From NCBI GenBank assembly GCA_019116365.1, contig DXBT01000025.1:1-64000 (forward strand): a stretch of 64,000 nt of DNA, given 5' to 3'. The stretch's first letter is position 1. The number at the start of each line of letters is the position of its first letter. The translations under genes were made by a program, and so were the position numbers. The DNA is from Barnesiella merdipullorum. Lineage in GTDB: Bacteria > Bacteroidota > Bacteroidia > Bacteroidales > Barnesiellaceae. The notes under the pieces are model-generated. The model saw nothing but the letters and a program-made list of their open reading frames with translations. It was not told where the DNA came from and ran no database searches. This document shows, piece after piece, positions 51,721 to 60,966 of this stretch.

Positions 51721-51755
51721 GTGCCCCGGTTGTAAAACCGGGGCACATTGTTTTT
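51721..51755 (+). terminator. Terminator of rpmE2
   Basis: A perfect 11-bp stem, GTGCCCCGGTT with AACCGGGGCAC, is followed by ATTGTTTTT. Confidence 0.9.
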
Positions 51756-51847
51756 AGGCGAGAGCAGGGACTCTCGCTTTTTTGCGGAGAGCTGTCGGCC
51801 GGTATAGCATGCGGGGTCGGCGTGTATCCTTTCGACGTTGGGGTATC

Positions 51848-51878
51848 TTGCTATTCGTTGCCAAAAGATGTATCTTTG
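51848..51878 (+). promoter_or_regulatory. dgkA promoter
   Basis: TTG at 51848-51850 and TATCTTTG at 51871-51878 are separated by 20 bases, 20 bases before the ATG at 51899. Confidence 0.7.
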
Positions 51879-51898
51879 CTCCCAAAGAGAAAAAGCCC

Positions 51899-52279
51899 AT
51901 GGAAAAGAAAAGATTCAGTTTTGCCGATCGGGCCCGCAGTTTCAAATATGCGGGGCGGGGAATAGCCCGCTTGATAAGCCGCGAACACAACGCTTGGATA
52001 CACTGTTTTGTGGCGGTGTGTGTGGTGGTGGCCGGGGCTCTGTTGGGGCTCTCGTCGCTCGAGTGGGTAGCTGTGATTCTCTGCATTGGTGCCGTGTTGG
52101 CCGCCGAGGGCATCAATTCGGCCATCGAGGCCTTGTGCGATCGGGTCTCTACGGAGTATGACGAGGCCATCAAGCATGCCAAAGATCTGGCTGCCGGAGC
52201 CGTGCTCATCCTGGCCGTCATGTCGGTAGCCGTGGGCTTGTTGATATTTATTCCTAAGATTGTAGCGCTGTGGGTGTGA
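51899..52279 (+). CDS. dgkA: Diacylglycerol/undecaprenol kinase family protein
   Basis: From the ATG at 51899 this is a 126-residue membrane protein with three hydrophobic segments, the usual DgkA topology. The signature is VLAAEGINSAIEALCDRVS with ISREHNAWIHCFVAV before and KHAKDLAAGAVLILAVMSV after, including the catalytic Glu. It phosphorylates diacylglycerol or undecaprenol; the substrate class is not certain from sequence. The frame extends upstream to 51782, but the promoter lies inside that stretch, so the later start is chosen. It overlaps the PAP2 gene by 10 bases. Confidence 0.92.
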   Translation: MEKKRFSFADRARSFKYAGRGIARLISREHNAWIHCFVAVCVVVAGALLGLSSLEWVAVILCIGAVLAAEGINSAIEALCDRVSTEYDEAIKHAKDLAAGAVLILAVMSVAVGLLIFIPKIVALWV

Positions 52280-52836
52280 CGAAAGATAGAATCGTGTGTG
52301 CGGTGCTTTCGTTGCTTGTCGCCTGGATGCCTCTGCGGGCCGAAGGGTTGAGCAAGTCTCGTGAGGCTGTGAAGATATCGAGCGACGTGCTGCTGGTAGC
52401 CATGCCGGTGGCTACGGCTACAACCATGCTGGTGATGAAAGACTGGACGGGCTTCAAACAGGCGGCCTTTACCGGGCTCACTACGCTGGGGACAACCTAT
52501 CTGCTCAAGTTTGCTGTCCGCAAGGAACGTCCCGACCATAGCAACAACTTGTCGTTCCCTTCGGGACACACCTCGATAACCTTTGCCAACGCCGCCTTTG
52601 TGCAGCGGCGCTATGGATGGGCATGGGGCGCTCCGGCCTATGCCTTGGCCACTTATGTGGGTTGGGCCCGAACCTATGCCCGGCGTCACGATTGGTGGGA
52701 TGTGGCCGCCGGTGCGCTCATCGGAGCCGGCAGTGCCTATATCTATACCCGCCCCTTTGCCCGTGACAATAAGCTGGTCATTTCGCCCGTCTCCGACGGA
52801 ACCTCCTTCTGGGTATATGCCTCGCTTGTTTTCTGA
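52270..52836 (+). CDS. PAP2-family phosphatase
   Basis: This 188-residue protein starts at GTG 52270 (or GTG 52276, inside the dgkA stop region). The signal-like start is followed by a PAP2 domain with the three motifs KFAVRKERP, SFPSGHTS and ARTYARRHDWWDV, in which the catalytic histidines are present. It may act on undecaprenyl pyrophosphate or phosphatidate; dgkA next door supports a lipid-phosphate cycle. The overlap with dgkA suggests translational coupling. Confidence 0.9.
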   Translation: MGVTKDRIVCAVLSLLVAWMPLRAEGLSKSREAVKISSDVLLVAMPVATATTMLVMKDWTGFKQAAFTGLTTLGTTYLLKFAVRKERPDHSNNLSFPSGHTSITFANAAFVQRRYGWAWGAPAYALATYVGWARTYARRHDWWDVAAGALIGAGSAYIYTRPFARDNKLVISPVSDGTSFWVYASLVF

Positions 52837-52920
52837 ACCTTTTTTGGAGGCCTCTCCTGCCGTTTTTATGTTTGCCTGATACTGACCCTTGCGGACACCT
52901 TTGACTCTTGCCAAGTGGGC

Positions 52921-52964
52921 AAAAAAAGCCCGCCGAGGCACTCTTGACGAGTATCCCGGCGGGT
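52921..52964 (-). terminator. Terminator of the nqr operon
   Basis: On the minus strand an 8-bp outer stem (52928-52935 with 52957-52964, one G-U) encloses an inner ACTC/GAGT helix and is followed by seven T residues. It lies 28 bases after the nqrF stop. Confidence 0.82.
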
Positions 52965-52991
52965 GATGATTTTGTTTGAGGGGGCTATGGA

Positions 52992-54281
52992 TTAGCCTCC
53001 GAAGTTGTCGTACATGAGGTTCTCTTCGGGAACGCCCAAATTCCACAGCATCTTCTCCACGGCTTTCGACATGGGACCGGGACCGCACATGTAGTACTCG
53101 ATATCCTCGGGAGCCTCGTGATCCTTCAGGTAGGTGTTGTAGATAACCTGGTGAACAAATCCCGGGGTATATTTCACACCGGCAGCATCGGCAGCCGGGT
53201 CGGGGCGGTCGAGGGCCAGGTGGAACGAGAAGTTGGGGAACTCCTTTTCCAGCTCGAGGAAGTCGTTCAGATAGAATACCTCGTTGAGGGCACGTGCGCC
53301 GTAGAAGTAGGACATCTTGCGGTCGGTCGTGTGAAGGGTTTTGGTCATGTGCATGATTTGCGAACGCAGGGGCGCCATACCGGCACCACCGCCAATCCAC
53401 ATCATCTCGCGTTTCGAGTTGAATATGGGGTGGAAGTCACCGTAAGGGCCGCTCATGATTACCTTGTCGCCCGGTTTCAGGGTGAAGATATACGACGAGG
53501 CGATACCCGGCATCACATCCTGGAATCCCACTTGAGGTTTCGGTTTGAAGGGCGGGGTGGCAATACGCACCGTGAGCATGAAGCGATCGCCCTCGGCCGG
53601 ATAGTTGGCCATGGAGTAGGCCCGGATGGTAGGTTCGGTATTCTTGCACTTGAGGCTGAAGAGTCCGAACTTCTCCCACGAAGGCAGGTATTCGTCGCCG
53701 ATGAGGCTCTTGTCGATATCTTTGTCGTAATCCATCTCGTAGGGCGGAATCTTTATCTGGGCATAGGAGCCGGGGATAAAGTTCATGTGTTCGCCGGGAG
53801 GCAGAGCCACGATAAACTCTTTGATGAAGGTGGCCACGTTCTTGTTCGAGATAACCTCACATTCCCACTCTTTCACACCCAGAACCGATTCGGGAACAAC
53901 GATTTTCATGTCGTTCTTCACCTTCACCTGGCAGCCCAGCCGCCAGTGGTTCATCTGTTGCTTGCGCGAGAAGTGCACCTGTTCGGTGGGCAGAATCTCA
54001 CCGCCGCCTTCCAGAACCTGGCAGCGGCACTGACCGCACGAACCGCCTCCACCGCAAGCCGAGGGGAGGAATATTTTCTCGTTGGCCAAGGTACTCAGCA
54101 GACTGCCGCCGGTATCGACCTCGACCTTTTTGTCGTCGTTGATGGTGATAACCGCTTTGCCCGACGGTACCAGGTATTTCTTGGCGATGAGCAGAATCAC
54201 TACCAGCAGGAGCGATACGCCCAGGAATAAAACAATGCTCGATATGATTGTCGTTGACATGGAACTTATTGCTAATAACAT
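52992..54281 (-). CDS. nqrF: Na+-translocating NADH:quinone reductase subunit F
   Basis: NqrF takes electrons from NADH and passes them to the membrane subunits. The 429-residue protein has an N-terminal membrane anchor and a 2Fe-2S ferredoxin domain (CGGGGSCGQCRCQVL, with a fourth Cys in WRLGCQVKV). The FAD domain shows RAYSMANYPAEGD and the NADH domain GGGAGMAPLRSQIMHM, with EYYMCGPGPMSKAVEKML at the end. The ATG at 54281 follows AAAGGAGAG, a good ribosome-binding site; a second start at 54260 is possible. It is the last gene of the operon. Confidence 0.97.
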   Translation of the reverse strand: MLLAISSMSTTIISSIVLFLGVSLLLVVILLIAKKYLVPSGKAVITINDDKKVEVDTGGSLLSTLANEKIFLPSACGGGGSCGQCRCQVLEGGGEILPTEQVHFSRKQQMNHWRLGCQVKVKNDMKIVVPESVLGVKEWECEVISNKNVATFIKEFIVALPPGEHMNFIPGSYAQIKIPPYEMDYDKDIDKSLIGDEYLPSWEKFGLFSLKCKNTEPTIRAYSMANYPAEGDRFMLTVRIATPPFKPKPQVGFQDVMPGIASSYIFTLKPGDKVIMSGPYGDFHPIFNSKREMMWIGGGAGMAPLRSQIMHMTKTLHTTDRKMSYFYGARALNEVFYLNDFLELEKEFPNFSFHLALDRPDPAADAAGVKYTPGFVHQVIYNTYLKDHEAPEDIEYYMCGPGPMSKAVEKMLWNLGVPEENLMYDNFGG

Positions 54282-54294
54282 CGTGACTCTCCTT

Positions 54295-54909
54295 TTAAAG
54301 TTTGATTCCTAAAAAGCTCATGAAGGCGATACCCATCAGGCCGGTGATGATAAACGTGATGCCTATGCCCCGCAGCGGTGCCGGTATGTTGGAGTAGCTG
54401 AGCTTCTCGCGAATGGCTGCCAGACACACGATGGCAAGCAACCAGCCCAGTCCCGAGCCTATGCCATATACGGTGGCACTGGTGACCGAGGGGAAGTTGC
54501 GTTGCTGCATGAAGAGCGAGCCGCCCAATATGGCACAGTTCACGGCGATGAGCGGCAGGAATATACCCAGCGAAGCGTAGAGCGAGGGGGAGTATTTCTC
54601 GACGAACATCTCGACCAGTTGCACCATCGAGGCGATGATGGCGATAAACATGATGAGGCTCAGGAAACTCAAGTCGAGTTGGGCATATTCGGGGCCCAGC
54701 CATTTGAGAGCGCCGGCCTTCAGCACGTAGGTCTCCAGCAGGTAGTTGACCGGCAGGGTGATGGCCAGCACGAAGGTGACGGCGATACCCAGACCGAATG
54801 CCGTTTTTACGTTCTTCGATACGGCCAGGTAGGAGCACATACCGAGGAAGTAGGCAAATATCATGTTGTCTATGAATATAGACTTGACGAACAGATTTAG
54901 ATTTTCCAT
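54295..54909 (-). CDS. nqrE: Na+-translocating NADH:quinone reductase subunit E
   Basis: This 204-residue protein has six hydrophobic segments, including IDNMIFAYFLGMCSYLAVSK and LPLIAVNCAILGGSLFMQQR, the hallmark of NqrE with its conserved cysteine near the Fe site. Together with NqrD it forms the Na+ channel and holds an intersubunit iron centre. It lies 13 bases before nqrF and 25 after nqrD. Confidence 0.97.
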   Translation of the reverse strand: MENLNLFVKSIFIDNMIFAYFLGMCSYLAVSKNVKTAFGLGIAVTFVLAITLPVNYLLETYVLKAGALKWLGPEYAQLDLSFLSLIMFIAIIASMVQLVEMFVEKYSPSLYASLGIFLPLIAVNCAILGGSLFMQQRNFPSVTSATVYGIGSGLGWLLAIVCLAAIREKLSYSNIPAPLRGIGITFIITGLMGIAFMSFLGIKL

Positions 54910-54934
54910 ATATCAAGTAGCTTATCTCGGTTTC

Positions 54935-55555
54935 TTATTGTTGCAAATCTTTGTTGCGGGAACGGTGTACCCAAATGATGCAGGCCACGGTGATGAGGGC
55001 CATGGGCGGGAGTATCATCAACCCGTTGTTCTGGTAACCCCAGTCATACATCTGCTGGGGAATAACTTGGTATCCAAACAGGGTACCCGAGCCCAACAGC
55101 TCTCTGAAGAAGGCGACGATGACCAGGATGATACCGTAGCCTACGCCGTTGCCCACACCGTCGAGAAACGACTCCCAGGGCTTGTGGCTCAAGGCAAAGG
55201 CCTCGAGGCGTCCCATGAGGATACAGTTGGTGATGATGAGCCCCACGAATACCGAGAGCTGCTTGCTTACCTGGTACATATAGGCTTTGAGCACTTGATC
55301 GACAATGATTACCAGTGCCGCTACCACTACCAGTTGCACAATGATGCGTATGCTGTTGGGTATCGTGTTGCGCAGCAGCGAGATAATGACATTGGCGAAA
55401 GCGACGACGGCAGTCACCGATACGGCCATGACGAGTGCCGGTTCGAGTTTGGCCGTTACGGCCAGAGCCGAGCAGATACCCAGTATCTGCACGATTACCG
55501 GGTTGTTCTTGGAGAGCGGCCCCAGAAGTATCTCTTTATTCTTTTTTGACAACAT
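54935..55555 (-). CDS. nqrD: Na+-translocating NADH:quinone reductase subunit D
   Basis: This 206-residue membrane protein has six segments and is related to NqrE. It has the conserved motifs NPVIVQILGICSALAVTAKL and LSVFVGLIITNCILMGRLEA with the cysteines of the intersubunit Fe centre. It lies immediately downstream of nqrC (3-base gap). Confidence 0.97.
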   Translation of the reverse strand: MLSKKNKEILLGPLSKNNPVIVQILGICSALAVTAKLEPALVMAVSVTAVVAFANVIISLLRNTIPNSIRIIVQLVVVAALVIIVDQVLKAYMYQVSKQLSVFVGLIITNCILMGRLEAFALSHKPWESFLDGVGNGVGYGIILVIVAFFRELLGSGTLFGYQVIPQQMYDWGYQNNGLMILPPMALITVACIIWVHRSRNKDLQQ

Positions 55556-55558
55556 GGC

Positions 55559-56269
55559 TTATATATTCTTTGAATTGAGCGATTCTAAAAATTGTGCATA
55601 GGGCTTCACGCAGTTCTGCAACATGCTTTGCACCCCTTTGCTCGTGATGGTACCTCCCGATACGGCATCGACATAGTCGGCTCCGTTTTGAGGTTTCTGG
55701 CCAGCCTTCTGTACGGCAATCGAGGTGAAGGTACCGTCGATGAAGAAGTGCTTGCCTTGGAACTGTTTCTGGAACTGCGGTTTCTCGATTTCGGCACCCA
55801 GACCCGGAGTCTCACCCTGGTGGGCAAAGAAGGCGCCATAAACCGTGTTGCCGTCGTTCTCAATCGAGATGTACCCCCAGATGGGGCCCCACAGACCGCT
55901 TCCCGACAGGGGGATGATGTACTTGGGCGAACCCGAGTCGTCGGTGCAGATGAATATGGGCAGCGTGCGTTGGTTTTCGGGCAGTTTCAGTTGGTCGGCG
56001 ATGTTCATCGAGAACGATTCGCCCTTGACCAGCTGGCCGTTGGCATCGACCACAAACGAGTCGTCGATGTATTTGTTGTACAGCTCCTGAGCATCCTCGG
56101 GAGTCGATGTGATATTTACCGAGTTGAGAATCTGGCTCATCTTGTCGATAGCGATGTTCTTCTCCTGAGCCGGTTTGAGGCCGATGGCGGCAAAGGCCAG
56201 GATGAAGGCTACGACGATAACCATCACCGCGGTGTAGATGAGTGTGTATGTATTACCTTGTTTGTTCAT
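55559..56269 (-). CDS. nqrC: Na+-translocating NADH:quinone reductase subunit C
   Basis: This 236-residue protein has one membrane anchor near the N-terminus and a periplasmic FMN-binding domain. The covalent-FMN motif SGGTIT is near residues 204-209, in AVSGGTITSKGVQSML; most relatives have SGAT, so the second Gly is a mild variant. The flavin is attached to a threonine by ApbE, which is not seen in this window. It lies 10 bases after nqrB. Confidence 0.95.
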   Translation of the reverse strand: MNKQGNTYTLIYTAVMVIVVAFILAFAAIGLKPAQEKNIAIDKMSQILNSVNITSTPEDAQELYNKYIDDSFVVDANGQLVKGESFSMNIADQLKLPENQRTLPIFICTDDSGSPKYIIPLSGSGLWGPIWGYISIENDGNTVYGAFFAHQGETPGLGAEIEKPQFQKQFQGKHFFIDGTFTSIAVQKAGQKPQNGADYVDAVSGGTITSKGVQSMLQNCVKPYAQFLESLNSKNI

Positions 56270-56279
56270 AGCTGTAATT

Positions 56280-57500
56280 CTATTTTGTCAAGTTTTTGGC
56301 TCGTTTGAGACGGTGGCGTATATTGGCCTCGACCACGAAGTAGTCGATGAGCGGAGCAAAAGCGTTCATGAGCAGCACGGCCAGCATGGCACCTTCGGGG
56401 TATCCGCTGTTGAACACCCGGATGAGGATGGCCAGTACACCTACCAGAAAACCGAATATGTATTTACCCGTATTGGTGCGTGCACCGGTTACCGGGTCGG
56501 TAGCCATGAATACGGCAGCGAAGGCAAATCCGCCCAGGCATATCTGAGTGATGGGCGAGAGTTGTGCGGCCGGATAGATGCCGGGGTTGGCAAACCAGTT
56601 GCAGATGAGACTCATGACAATGCCTCCGGCGAATACCGAGAGCATGACCCGCCAACTGGCAATGCCTGTTGCCAGCAGAATGACGGCGCCGATGAGGATG
56701 GCCAGTGTCGAGGTCTCGCCAATGGAGCCGGGGATGAATCCGAAGAACATGTCGTGCAGCGAGAGCGGGTTGCCCAGGATATCGGTGAGTTGCAAGGCTC
56801 CGCCGCCGGCATGGGTGGCAGCCTGTCCCAGCGGGGTAGCACCCGAGAAGCCTTCGACAAGCTGCCCGGCGCCCAGCCCGAAGGTGTCGCCCGTGCGAAC
56901 GAATACCTCGTCGCCCGACATCTTGGAGGGGTAGGCAAAGAAGAGGAAGGCCCGTGTTACCAGGGCAATGTTGAAGATGTTCATACCCGTACCGCCAAAT
57001 ACCTCTTTGGCAAAGATGACGGCAAATGCCGTAGCCACGGCAATCATCCACAAGGGGGTATCGACCGGCACAATCATGGGGATGAGCATACCCGATACGA
57101 GGAATCCCTCCTGGATTTCGTGATGGCGGAGTTGAGCTGCGGTGAACTCGATGCCCAAACCTACCACATACGATACCACGATTTTGGGCAGCACGGCCAG
57201 GAAGCCGAAGAGGAAGACCGACCAGAACGAGGTCTGTGCCAGCTCGCCAATGGCCAGGTAGTGCTGGTAGCCCACATTGTACATGCCGAAGAGCAGGGCC
57301 GGCAGCAGGGCGACGATAACGACCGTCATCGTGCGCTTGGAGTCTATGCTGTCGTGAATGTGTACTCCCGAACGCGATGTGGTGTTGGGTACAAAGAGGA
57401 ATGATTCAAACCCTTCGAATACCGATTGGAACATAGACAATTTCCCGCCCGGTTCGAAGTGGGGTTTGATTTTGTCTATATAATTCTTTAAAGCTTTCAA
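56280..57500 (-). CDS. nqrB: Na+-translocating NADH:quinone reductase subunit B
   Basis: This 406-residue protein has about ten membrane segments. The second covalent FMN is expected at Thr222 in FSGATPLGQAATHAGGG. Segments such as GFLVSGMLIPMIVPVDTPLW and VFGGTGMNIFNIALVTRAFL match NqrB/RnfD. It also binds riboflavin in characterised enzymes and forms part of the Na+ path. It is 31 bases from nqrA. Confidence 0.97.
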   Translation of the reverse strand: MKALKNYIDKIKPHFEPGGKLSMFQSVFEGFESFLFVPNTTSRSGVHIHDSIDSKRTMTVVIVALLPALLFGMYNVGYQHYLAIGELAQTSFWSVFLFGFLAVLPKIVVSYVVGLGIEFTAAQLRHHEIQEGFLVSGMLIPMIVPVDTPLWMIAVATAFAVIFAKEVFGGTGMNIFNIALVTRAFLFFAYPSKMSGDEVFVRTGDTFGLGAGQLVEGFSGATPLGQAATHAGGGALQLTDILGNPLSLHDMFFGFIPGSIGETSTLAILIGAVILLATGIASWRVMLSVFAGGIVMSLICNWFANPGIYPAAQLSPITQICLGGFAFAAVFMATDPVTGARTNTGKYIFGFLVGVLAILIRVFNSGYPEGAMLAVLLMNAFAPLIDYFVVEANIRHRLKRAKNLTK

Positions 57501-57531
57501 AGTCGTTTTGTATTAAGTTGGTTATTGTTTC

Positions 57532-58881
57532 TTAGTTCATCTCTTTCATAAGCCGGTCGAGGCCGTTGCGCACGATCTTTTGCAGCTCGAGTTTCGAGGT
57601 ATCGACAAACTCGCAGAGGGCAAAATCCTCGGGGGCTACCTCGTAGATGCCCAGATTCTCCATCTTGTCGATGTCGAATGCCAGGATGGCCTTGATGAGA
57701 TATTCGGGATAGATGTCCATGGGGAATACCCGGTCATACTCGTCGGACATGATGATGGCCCGTTCGCCGCCTCTCACCCGGGCATCGATGGCATAGCGCC
57801 GTTTCTTGCCCAGCAGCCACGAGAAGTAGGAGTGGCTCATGCTGTATTTGTGGGGATTGAGCGATGCCCAGCCCATGAACTCGTTGCAGTTGTTGCCTTC
57901 GGGGATTACCGTCACTTGGGCCTGCTTGGCTCCCAGATATCCGTCGGCACCCGCGTTCACACCCGTAAGCACGTTGCCGCTGATGTATCGGCGCTCATAG
58001 TCGGCCGGTTTGATCAGCCCCTGGGTAATCGAGGCAATGGAGGCTCCGGCACAAGTGCGCACATAATGGGGTTTGGTTACCTCCGAGCCGGTGACAGCCA
58101 CCAGCCGTGAGAAATCGACATGTCCCTTCTCGAGCAACCGCCCGATGAACACGAGGTCGAGGGCATTGATGGTCCACACGATCTCTCCTTTGTTAATGGG
58201 TGCGATGTGGTTGATCTGTACCCCCACGTTGCCGGCCGGGTGAGGCCCGTCGAAGACGACGACTTCGCCATGCTTGACCGGCACTGGCGACCGTTTCGAT
58301 ACCCCTACATAGACTTTGCCCGGGGTGAGTTTGGACAAAGCTTTCAATCCGGTCTCGAGATAGGTCATCTCGTCTTTGAGCACAAATGCATAGTCGGGAG
58401 CCAAGGGAGCCGAGTCGAATGCCGTGACGAAGATGTCGCGCGGAGTCGTGTCGGGGTTGGCAATGATGTCGTAGGGACGTTGCTTGATAAATGCAAACGT
58501 GCCCGACTTCAGCAGCAGCGCTTTCAAGTCGCTGGCCTGCATCGTATCGGGCTCGGCTTTTCCAAACTCAACAAACTCTTGCTTGGCATCGGGACGGATG
58601 GTTATCTTCATTACCTTGCGCCGTTCGCCGCGTTCTACGGCGACGACTTCGCCGCTTACCGGCGAGGTCACTACAACGTCGGTGAGAGTCTTGTCGTGCA
58701 TGACGGGCGATCCGGCCAGGACCTTGTCGCCCGGTTTTACATCGACTTTGGGCGTGAGGTCCGTAAAATCATCGGGGATGATGGCGTATAGTTGACTCTC
58801 TGTCGCGTTGGATATTTCAAGGGCAGGAGCGCCTTCCAGCTGAATGTCGAGCCCTTTCTTGATTTTGACTACATGATCCAT
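57532..58881 (-). CDS. nqrA: Na+-translocating NADH:quinone reductase subunit A
   Basis: From the ATG at 58881 (MDHVVKIKKGLDIQLEG) this is 449 residues, the standard length. It contains the biotin-lipoyl-like domain VKPGDKVLAGSPVMHDKTL, ALLLKSGTFAFIKQRPYDII and the ubiquinone-linked region GQINHI-type (GVQINHIAPINKGEIVW). It is the first gene of the operon, giving the order A-B-C-D-E-F. The frame extends to 58953, but that part is not family-like. A -7 element TAATTTTG (58908-58915, minus) precedes it. Confidence 0.97.
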   Translation of the reverse strand: MDHVVKIKKGLDIQLEGAPALEISNATESQLYAIIPDDFTDLTPKVDVKPGDKVLAGSPVMHDKTLTDVVVTSPVSGEVVAVERGERRKVMKITIRPDAKQEFVEFGKAEPDTMQASDLKALLLKSGTFAFIKQRPYDIIANPDTTPRDIFVTAFDSAPLAPDYAFVLKDEMTYLETGLKALSKLTPGKVYVGVSKRSPVPVKHGEVVVFDGPHPAGNVGVQINHIAPINKGEIVWTINALDLVFIGRLLEKGHVDFSRLVAVTGSEVTKPHYVRTCAGASIASITQGLIKPADYERRYISGNVLTGVNAGADGYLGAKQAQVTVIPEGNNCNEFMGWASLNPHKYSMSHSYFSWLLGKKRRYAIDARVRGGERAIIMSDEYDRVFPMDIYPEYLIKAILAFDIDKMENLGIYEVAPEDFALCEFVDTSKLELQKIVRNGLDRLMKEMN

Positions 58882-59490
58882 ATTGATGTAGAAAATGAAT
58901 TTTGCCGCAAAATTACAATTCTTTTTCGGTATTCGATAGAATGTTACCCCCATTTTTTAAAGAGGTGACGCCGGTTTTTTGCCTTCTGATGGGGGTGAAT
59001 CATAAAAGAGAGCCCGATGAGGACCTGTCTCTTTCCTGGAAAAACTGTTTTTAGAGAAGATCGACCTGCCTTTCTCCCGGATAAAATGGGACGAGTTTTT
59101 TTAGAAAACCGCCAATCGTTCGATTGCTGTGCCCGGGTTGAAAAGAGCAAGGAAAAAACGTGAAAAAAACGTCGATTCGGCTTTGCAGTATGAGCTGGAG
59201 AGAAATATATGATACAGAAAAAAAAAAGGAATTATTTTTTTGTCTGAAAATAATGTGCTACATTTGACGCACGAATGTGGAGAAGGGAGCAAAGTGAGCG
59301 TAGGTAGGAGGTTTCGCCGGTTTGCGACAATTCTGCCATATAATAAATTTGGGAGTAAATACGTTTTATAAGAATGAGACCCGGTTGCAACAAGGCGAAA
59401 GTCTTGATTGCATCAAGTATGGAGGGTGAAATAGAAAGGATAGAACTGAATTAAAAAACACTAATACAAACACTTAGATTTTATTTAATT
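58882..59490. other. Intergenic region between nqrA and exbB
   Basis: This divergent region has no convincing gene. It holds the nqrA -7 element on the minus strand and two candidate promoters towards exbB: TTTG-19-TAAATTTG at 59321-59351 and TACATTTG at 59259-59266. The leader to exbB is 135 or more bases long. Confidence 0.6.
59321..59351 (+). promoter_or_regulatory. exbB operon promoter
   Basis: TTTG at 59321-59324 and TAAATTTG at 59344-59351 are separated by 19 bases. A second weaker site, TACATTTG at 59259-59266, has TTTG only 16 bases before it. Confidence 0.65.
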
Positions 59491-60300
59491 ATGGAAGCTA
59501 AAAAAGCTAAAAAGAACAAAGTGCGCGGTATAAAAAACGCATTTATTGTAATCATTATCTGTTTTATCATCGCTTTGGTGGTATTCACCCAAGTACTTGG
59601 TTCTCCTGCAAACTTTGAGGGTAACGATCCCGAGGGCGGACACCCTCTGAATCTGCTGGGTACAATCTATAAAGGTGGTTTCATCGTACCTATTCTGCAA
59701 ACTTTGCTGTTGACGGTAATCGTTCTGTCGGTAGAGCGTTTCATCGCTATGTTGAGTGTGAAAGGTAAAGGTAGTGTCAACAAATTCGTTGCCGCTGTAA
59801 AAGCTGCTTTGGAAAAAGGCGATATCGCCGGTGCTCAAGCTCTCTGCGAAAAACAACGTGGTACGGTAGCCAGCGTAGTTGCTTCGGCTCTCATCCGCTA
59901 CGGCGAAGTTGAAAACGACGAGACCATGTCGAAAGAACAAAAAATCGAAGCTATCCAAAAACAACTCGAAGAGGCTGCTGCTCTCGAAATGCCTGCCATG
60001 CAACAGAACTTGCCTATCGTAGCAACCATGACGACGCTGGGTACTCTGGTCGGACTTCTCGGTACTGTGTTGGGTATGATCAAATCGTTCCAGGCTCTGG
60101 CTACTGCCGGTGCTCCTGACTCGGTTGCCCTGTCAACTGGTATTTCTGAGGCCCTTGTAAACACGGCCTTCGGTATCGCAACTGGTGCACTCGCTGTAAT
60201 TTCGTATAACTATTTCTCTAACAGAATCGATAACATTACCTACGCTATTGACGAGGTAGGTTTCTGCATTGTTAACACATTCGCTGCTACTCACAAGTAA
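59491..60300 (+). CDS. exbB: MotA/TolQ/ExbB proton channel family protein
   Basis: This 269-residue inner-membrane protein has one segment near the N-terminus (NAFIVIIICFIIALVVFTQV) and others near residues 65-85 and in the C-terminal half. The ExbB/TolQ core motif is ATMTTLGTLVGLLGTVLGMI with EALVNTAFGIATGALAVISY after. With ExbD it forms a proton-driven motor that energises TonB. It is the first gene of a cluster exbB-exbD-exbD-tonB with 20-30-base gaps. Confidence 0.95.
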   Translation: MEAKKAKKNKVRGIKNAFIVIIICFIIALVVFTQVLGSPANFEGNDPEGGHPLNLLGTIYKGGFIVPILQTLLLTVIVLSVERFIAMLSVKGKGSVNKFVAAVKAALEKGDIAGAQALCEKQRGTVASVVASALIRYGEVENDETMSKEQKIEAIQKQLEEAAALEMPAMQQNLPIVATMTTLGTLVGLLGTVLGMIKSFQALATAGAPDSVALSTGISEALVNTAFGIATGALAVISYNYFSNRIDNITYAIDEVGFCIVNTFAATHK

Positions 60301-60327
60301 TCGGCATAAAATCGAAAGGACCATTAT

Positions 60328-60945
60328 ATGGCTAAAGTAAAAGTAAAAAAGAAGAGTACGCTCATCGATATGACCGCGATGAGTGACGTTACCGTGCTTC
60401 TGCTTACTTTCTTCATGCTGACATCGACCTTCGTTCAGAAAGAGCCTGTACAAGTGAGTACCCCCTCTTCGGTATCCGAAATCAAAATCCCCGAAATCAA
60501 CGTTTTGCAGGTTTTGGTTGAACCGTCCGGGAAAATCTTTATCAGTCTCGACAAACAAGAGGATAGGGTGAATGTATTGAATGCAATGAGTAGTATGTAC
60601 GGAGTCAAGTTTACTCCCGAGCAAATAAATAAGTTCAGATTGGCAAACTCGTTTGGTGTACCTATCAAACAGATGCCGGGTTTCCTCGATTTGAAATCCG
60701 ATATCCAGGATCAAACCCTCAAAAACTACGGTATCCCCTGCGACAGTACCAACAACGAGTTTAAGGAATGGGTGCGCGCTGCACGCAAAACAAATCCCGA
60801 TTTGAAGATTGCCATCAAGGCCGACCAATCGACCCCCTATGACAAGATTAAAAACGTGATGAGTTCGCTGCAGGACATCAAGGAAAACCGTTACAATCTG
60901 CTTACTTCATTGAAGAGTTTACCCGCAGAAGAAGAAAATAACTAA
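60328..60945 (+). CDS. ExbD/TolR biopolymer transport protein (copy 1)
   Basis: This 205-residue protein has a single membrane helix with the essential aspartate in IDMTAMSDVTVLLLTFFML, then a periplasmic domain (VQVSTPSSVSEIKIPEINVL). The paired-ExbD arrangement (a second, different ExbD follows at 60967) is typical of Bacteroidetes. The two probably form a heteromeric pair around the ExbB pentamer. Its periplasmic domain is longer than E. coli ExbD. Confidence 0.93.
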   Translation: MAKVKVKKKSTLIDMTAMSDVTVLLLTFFMLTSTFVQKEPVQVSTPSSVSEIKIPEINVLQVLVEPSGKIFISLDKQEDRVNVLNAMSSMYGVKFTPEQINKFRLANSFGVPIKQMPGFLDLKSDIQDQTLKNYGIPCDSTNNEFKEWVRAARKTNPDLKIAIKADQSTPYDKIKNVMSSLQDIKENRYNLLTSLKSLPAEEENN

Positions 60946-60966
60946 AGTCATGAAAGGAATTGAATT

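Noticed and set aside
51754..53400. 548-codon minus-strand open frame across dgkA, PAP2 and nqrF end
   Set aside because: It crosses several real genes and terminators and has low-complexity charged sequence.
58944..59292. Short minus-strand frames between nqrA and exbB
   Set aside because: No similarity or signal; the region is better explained as promoter/leader.
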